From positions 310,001 through 374,000 of the forward strand of contig NZ_LAIJ01000010.1 of NCBI RefSeq assembly GCF_001449115.1: a DNA stretch of 64,000 nt. Reading direction: 5' to 3'. The translations under genes and the position numbers were made by a program. Of this stretch, positions 62,773-64,000 are shown piece after piece. Within the stretch, counting starts at the first letter, position 1, and every line of letters starts with the position of its first letter. A model generated the notes under the pieces. That model was not told where the DNA came from. It ran no database searches and worked only from the letters and a program-made list of their open reading frames with translations. This stretch comes from Occallatibacter gabretensis. GTDB lineage: Bacteria; Acidobacteriota; Terriglobia; Terriglobales; Acidobacteriaceae.

Positions 62773-64000
62773 CTCTTCGCTGCCACCACCTCATACGGCC
62801 GCATCATCTCGTTGTCTTCGTGCTCCAGAATGTGGCAATGCCACACGTATTTCCCGGCATAGCCCGCAAACGGCACAATGATCCGCGTGACCGTGTGCGA
62901 GTTCACGCGCACCGTGTCCTTCCATCCCATCTCATTGGCATCCGGCGCCAGCGGTTCGCTGGTAAAGCGCAGCTTGTCGTAGTTCATGTAGTCAAAAGCG
63001 TCGAATTTCCGCCGGTCCAGCACCTGGAACCGCACCATGTGCAGGTGAATCGGATGCACGTCGTCGGTCAGGTTCACCAGTTCCCAGATTTCGGTCGTAT
63101 CCAGCACCGGTTTTTCGGTAATCGGAGCGTGCCACGGCGTGTTGTTCAGCAGCATGCCCTTCGACTCGGCCACCAGGTTCAGGTTTTCGTCCAGCGTCAG
63201 CCTTCGCGTCTGCACCGCGTTTGATTCCCCAATGCGCTGCACAGGCCGCAATGTCGCGGGCAGGGAACTGGTATCGTTCGCCGCCTGCGCGCTTACGCGG
63301 AATTGAACGAGCTCGAACGGTTCGCTGCCCAGCACAAGCTTCTCGCCGCGATGCTCGGCAAAGTCAATCACCACATCGGCGCGCTCGCCCGGAGCAAGCT
63401 GCAGATACTTCAGCTTCACCGGCGCGCTCAGCAGCCCCTGGTCGCTGCCGATCTGCGTTATCTCGCCACCGCCGGAGAGCGACAGCCGATAAAAGCGACC
63501 ATTGGCGGCATTCAGAATGCGGAAGCGGTACCGGCGTGCTTCGACGTCGAGATAGGGATAGAGCTTGCCATTCACCAGATGCGCTTCGCCAAATGCCTCC
63601 GGAACCCACGGCTGGCCGGGGTAGGCGGAAATCGGATAGCTCAGCTGCCCATCCGGCGTAAAGTCGCGGTCGGCCAGCACCAGCGGAATCTCATACTTTC
63701 CGCTCGGAAGGCCAAGCGCGTCCTCGGCCTCATCACGCACAACATACAGGCCAAAGAGTCCGGCATACATGTTCAGCCGGTTAATCCCCATTGCGTGGTC
63801 GTGATACCACAGCAGCGCGGCATCCTGCCGATTGGGATAGTAATACGTGCGCGACTGGCCCGGCGCATACCAGTCCTCCGGATAGCCGTCGCTGTCGGCC
63901 GGCGTTCGTCCGCCATGCAGATGCACAATGCCGCGCGCTTCGGGAAGGCCCTTTTCCGCGCCGTGCAGCGTGTGATCGATGGGCAGAAAGTGCTTCGCCG
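62769..64000 (-). CDS. Multicopper oxidase, partial (5' end outside window)
   Basis: About 410 visible residues. Copper motifs are HLHGG (residues near the visible start), YHDHAMGI, HPIHLH and WHCHILEHEDNEMM, the last with the type 1 axial Met. This is the CotA/bilirubin-oxidase-like three-domain pattern. Such enzymes oxidise metals or phenols. The frame remains open to 64000, so the N-terminus, including any leader, lies outside. The stop overlaps the regulator gene end by 4 nt. Confidence 0.92.
   Translation of the reverse strand, partial: AKHFLPIDHTLHGAEKGLPEARGIVHLHGGRTPADSDGYPEDWYAPGQSRTYYYPNRQDAALLWYHDHAMGINRLNMYAGLFGLYVVRDEAEDALGLPSGKYEIPLVLADRDFTPDGQLSYPISAYPGQPWVPEAFGEAHLVNGKLYPYLDVEARRYRFRILNAANGRFYRLSLSGGGEITQIGSDQGLLSAPVKLKYLQLAPGERADVVIDFAEHRGEKLVLGSEPFELVQFRVSAQAANDTSSLPATLRPVQRIGESNAVQTRRLTLDENLNLVAESKGMLLNNTPWHAPITEKPVLDTTEIWELVNLTDDVHPIHLHMVRFQVLDRRKFDAFDYMNYDKLRFTSEPLAPDANEMGWKDTVRVNSHTVTRIIVPFAGYAGKYVWHCHILEHEDNEMMRPYEVVAAKS

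Overview
The window looks like a chromosome segment from an Acidobacteriota (Terriglobia-type) soil bacterium. This is inferred from an Oar-like TonB-dependent receptor with an N-terminal carboxypeptidase-regulatory domain, many secreted glycan-active enzymes, paired Gfo/Idh/MocA proteins with Tat-like leaders, futalosine-type menaquinone synthesis (mqnC), and GC-rich genes with frequent GTG starts and GGAGG ribosome sites. No rRNA, tRNA, CRISPR array, phage or insertion sequence was seen.

Region 1 (1-14.6 kb, minus strand) is an alpha-mannan utilisation locus. A LacI regulator is followed by a TonB-dependent receptor, a very long GH38 alpha-mannosidase, a GH92 alpha-mannosidase and the start of a GH76 endo-alpha-1,6-mannanase cut by the window edge. 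A GH127-like enzyme lies on the regulator side. A perfect 16+5+16 nt inverted repeat sits just downstream of a sigma70-like promoter in front of the receptor gene and is the best operator candidate. Intrinsic terminators follow the receptor and GH38 genes.

Region 2 (14.6-34.7 kb) is mixed housekeeping: MarC, a DUF2090 aldolase, CcdC-like protein, an esterase, MogA, MqnC preceded by three tiny ORFs and a cytochrome c, an outer-membrane protein, class I fumarase, an SGNH hydrolase, a YpdA-type flavoprotein, a histidine kinase, a BON/glycine-zipper protein, an MHYT-GGDEF-EAL protein and a PpiD/SurA-like foldase.

Region 3 (34.7-45.2 kb) holds rpsP-khpA-rimM and trmD, separated by an opposite-strand DUF2157-GDYXXLXY pair. 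Next come two overlapping small membrane-protein genes beside an AT-rich gap, a double M16 peptidase and an ABC exporter.

Region 4 (45.2-57.6 kb) has two Gfo/Idh/MocA proteins, then a mostly plus-strand cluster: two esterases, DinB-like protein, DUF4139 protein, ATP-grasp ligase, DUF3592 protein, GCS2 carboxylate-amine ligase, M29 aminopeptidase and aldo/keto reductase. ATP-grasp plus GCS2 plus hydrolases suggests synthesis and turnover of a small amide- or peptide-linked metabolite.

Region 5 (57.7-64 kb) has two uncharacterised membrane proteins and a secreted protein made almost entirely of nine copies of a 12-residue motif. Divergent from it is a conserved hypothetical with ATP-grasp-like features. 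A PilZ protein, a LuxR-type regulator whose receiver has lost its phospho-acceptor Asp, and a truncated multicopper oxidase complete the window. The most promising leads are the repeat protein with its divergent ATP-grasp-like neighbour, the ATP-grasp/GCS2 cluster, and the tiny-ORF chain before mqnC. All functional statements come from reading motifs; no database search was possible.
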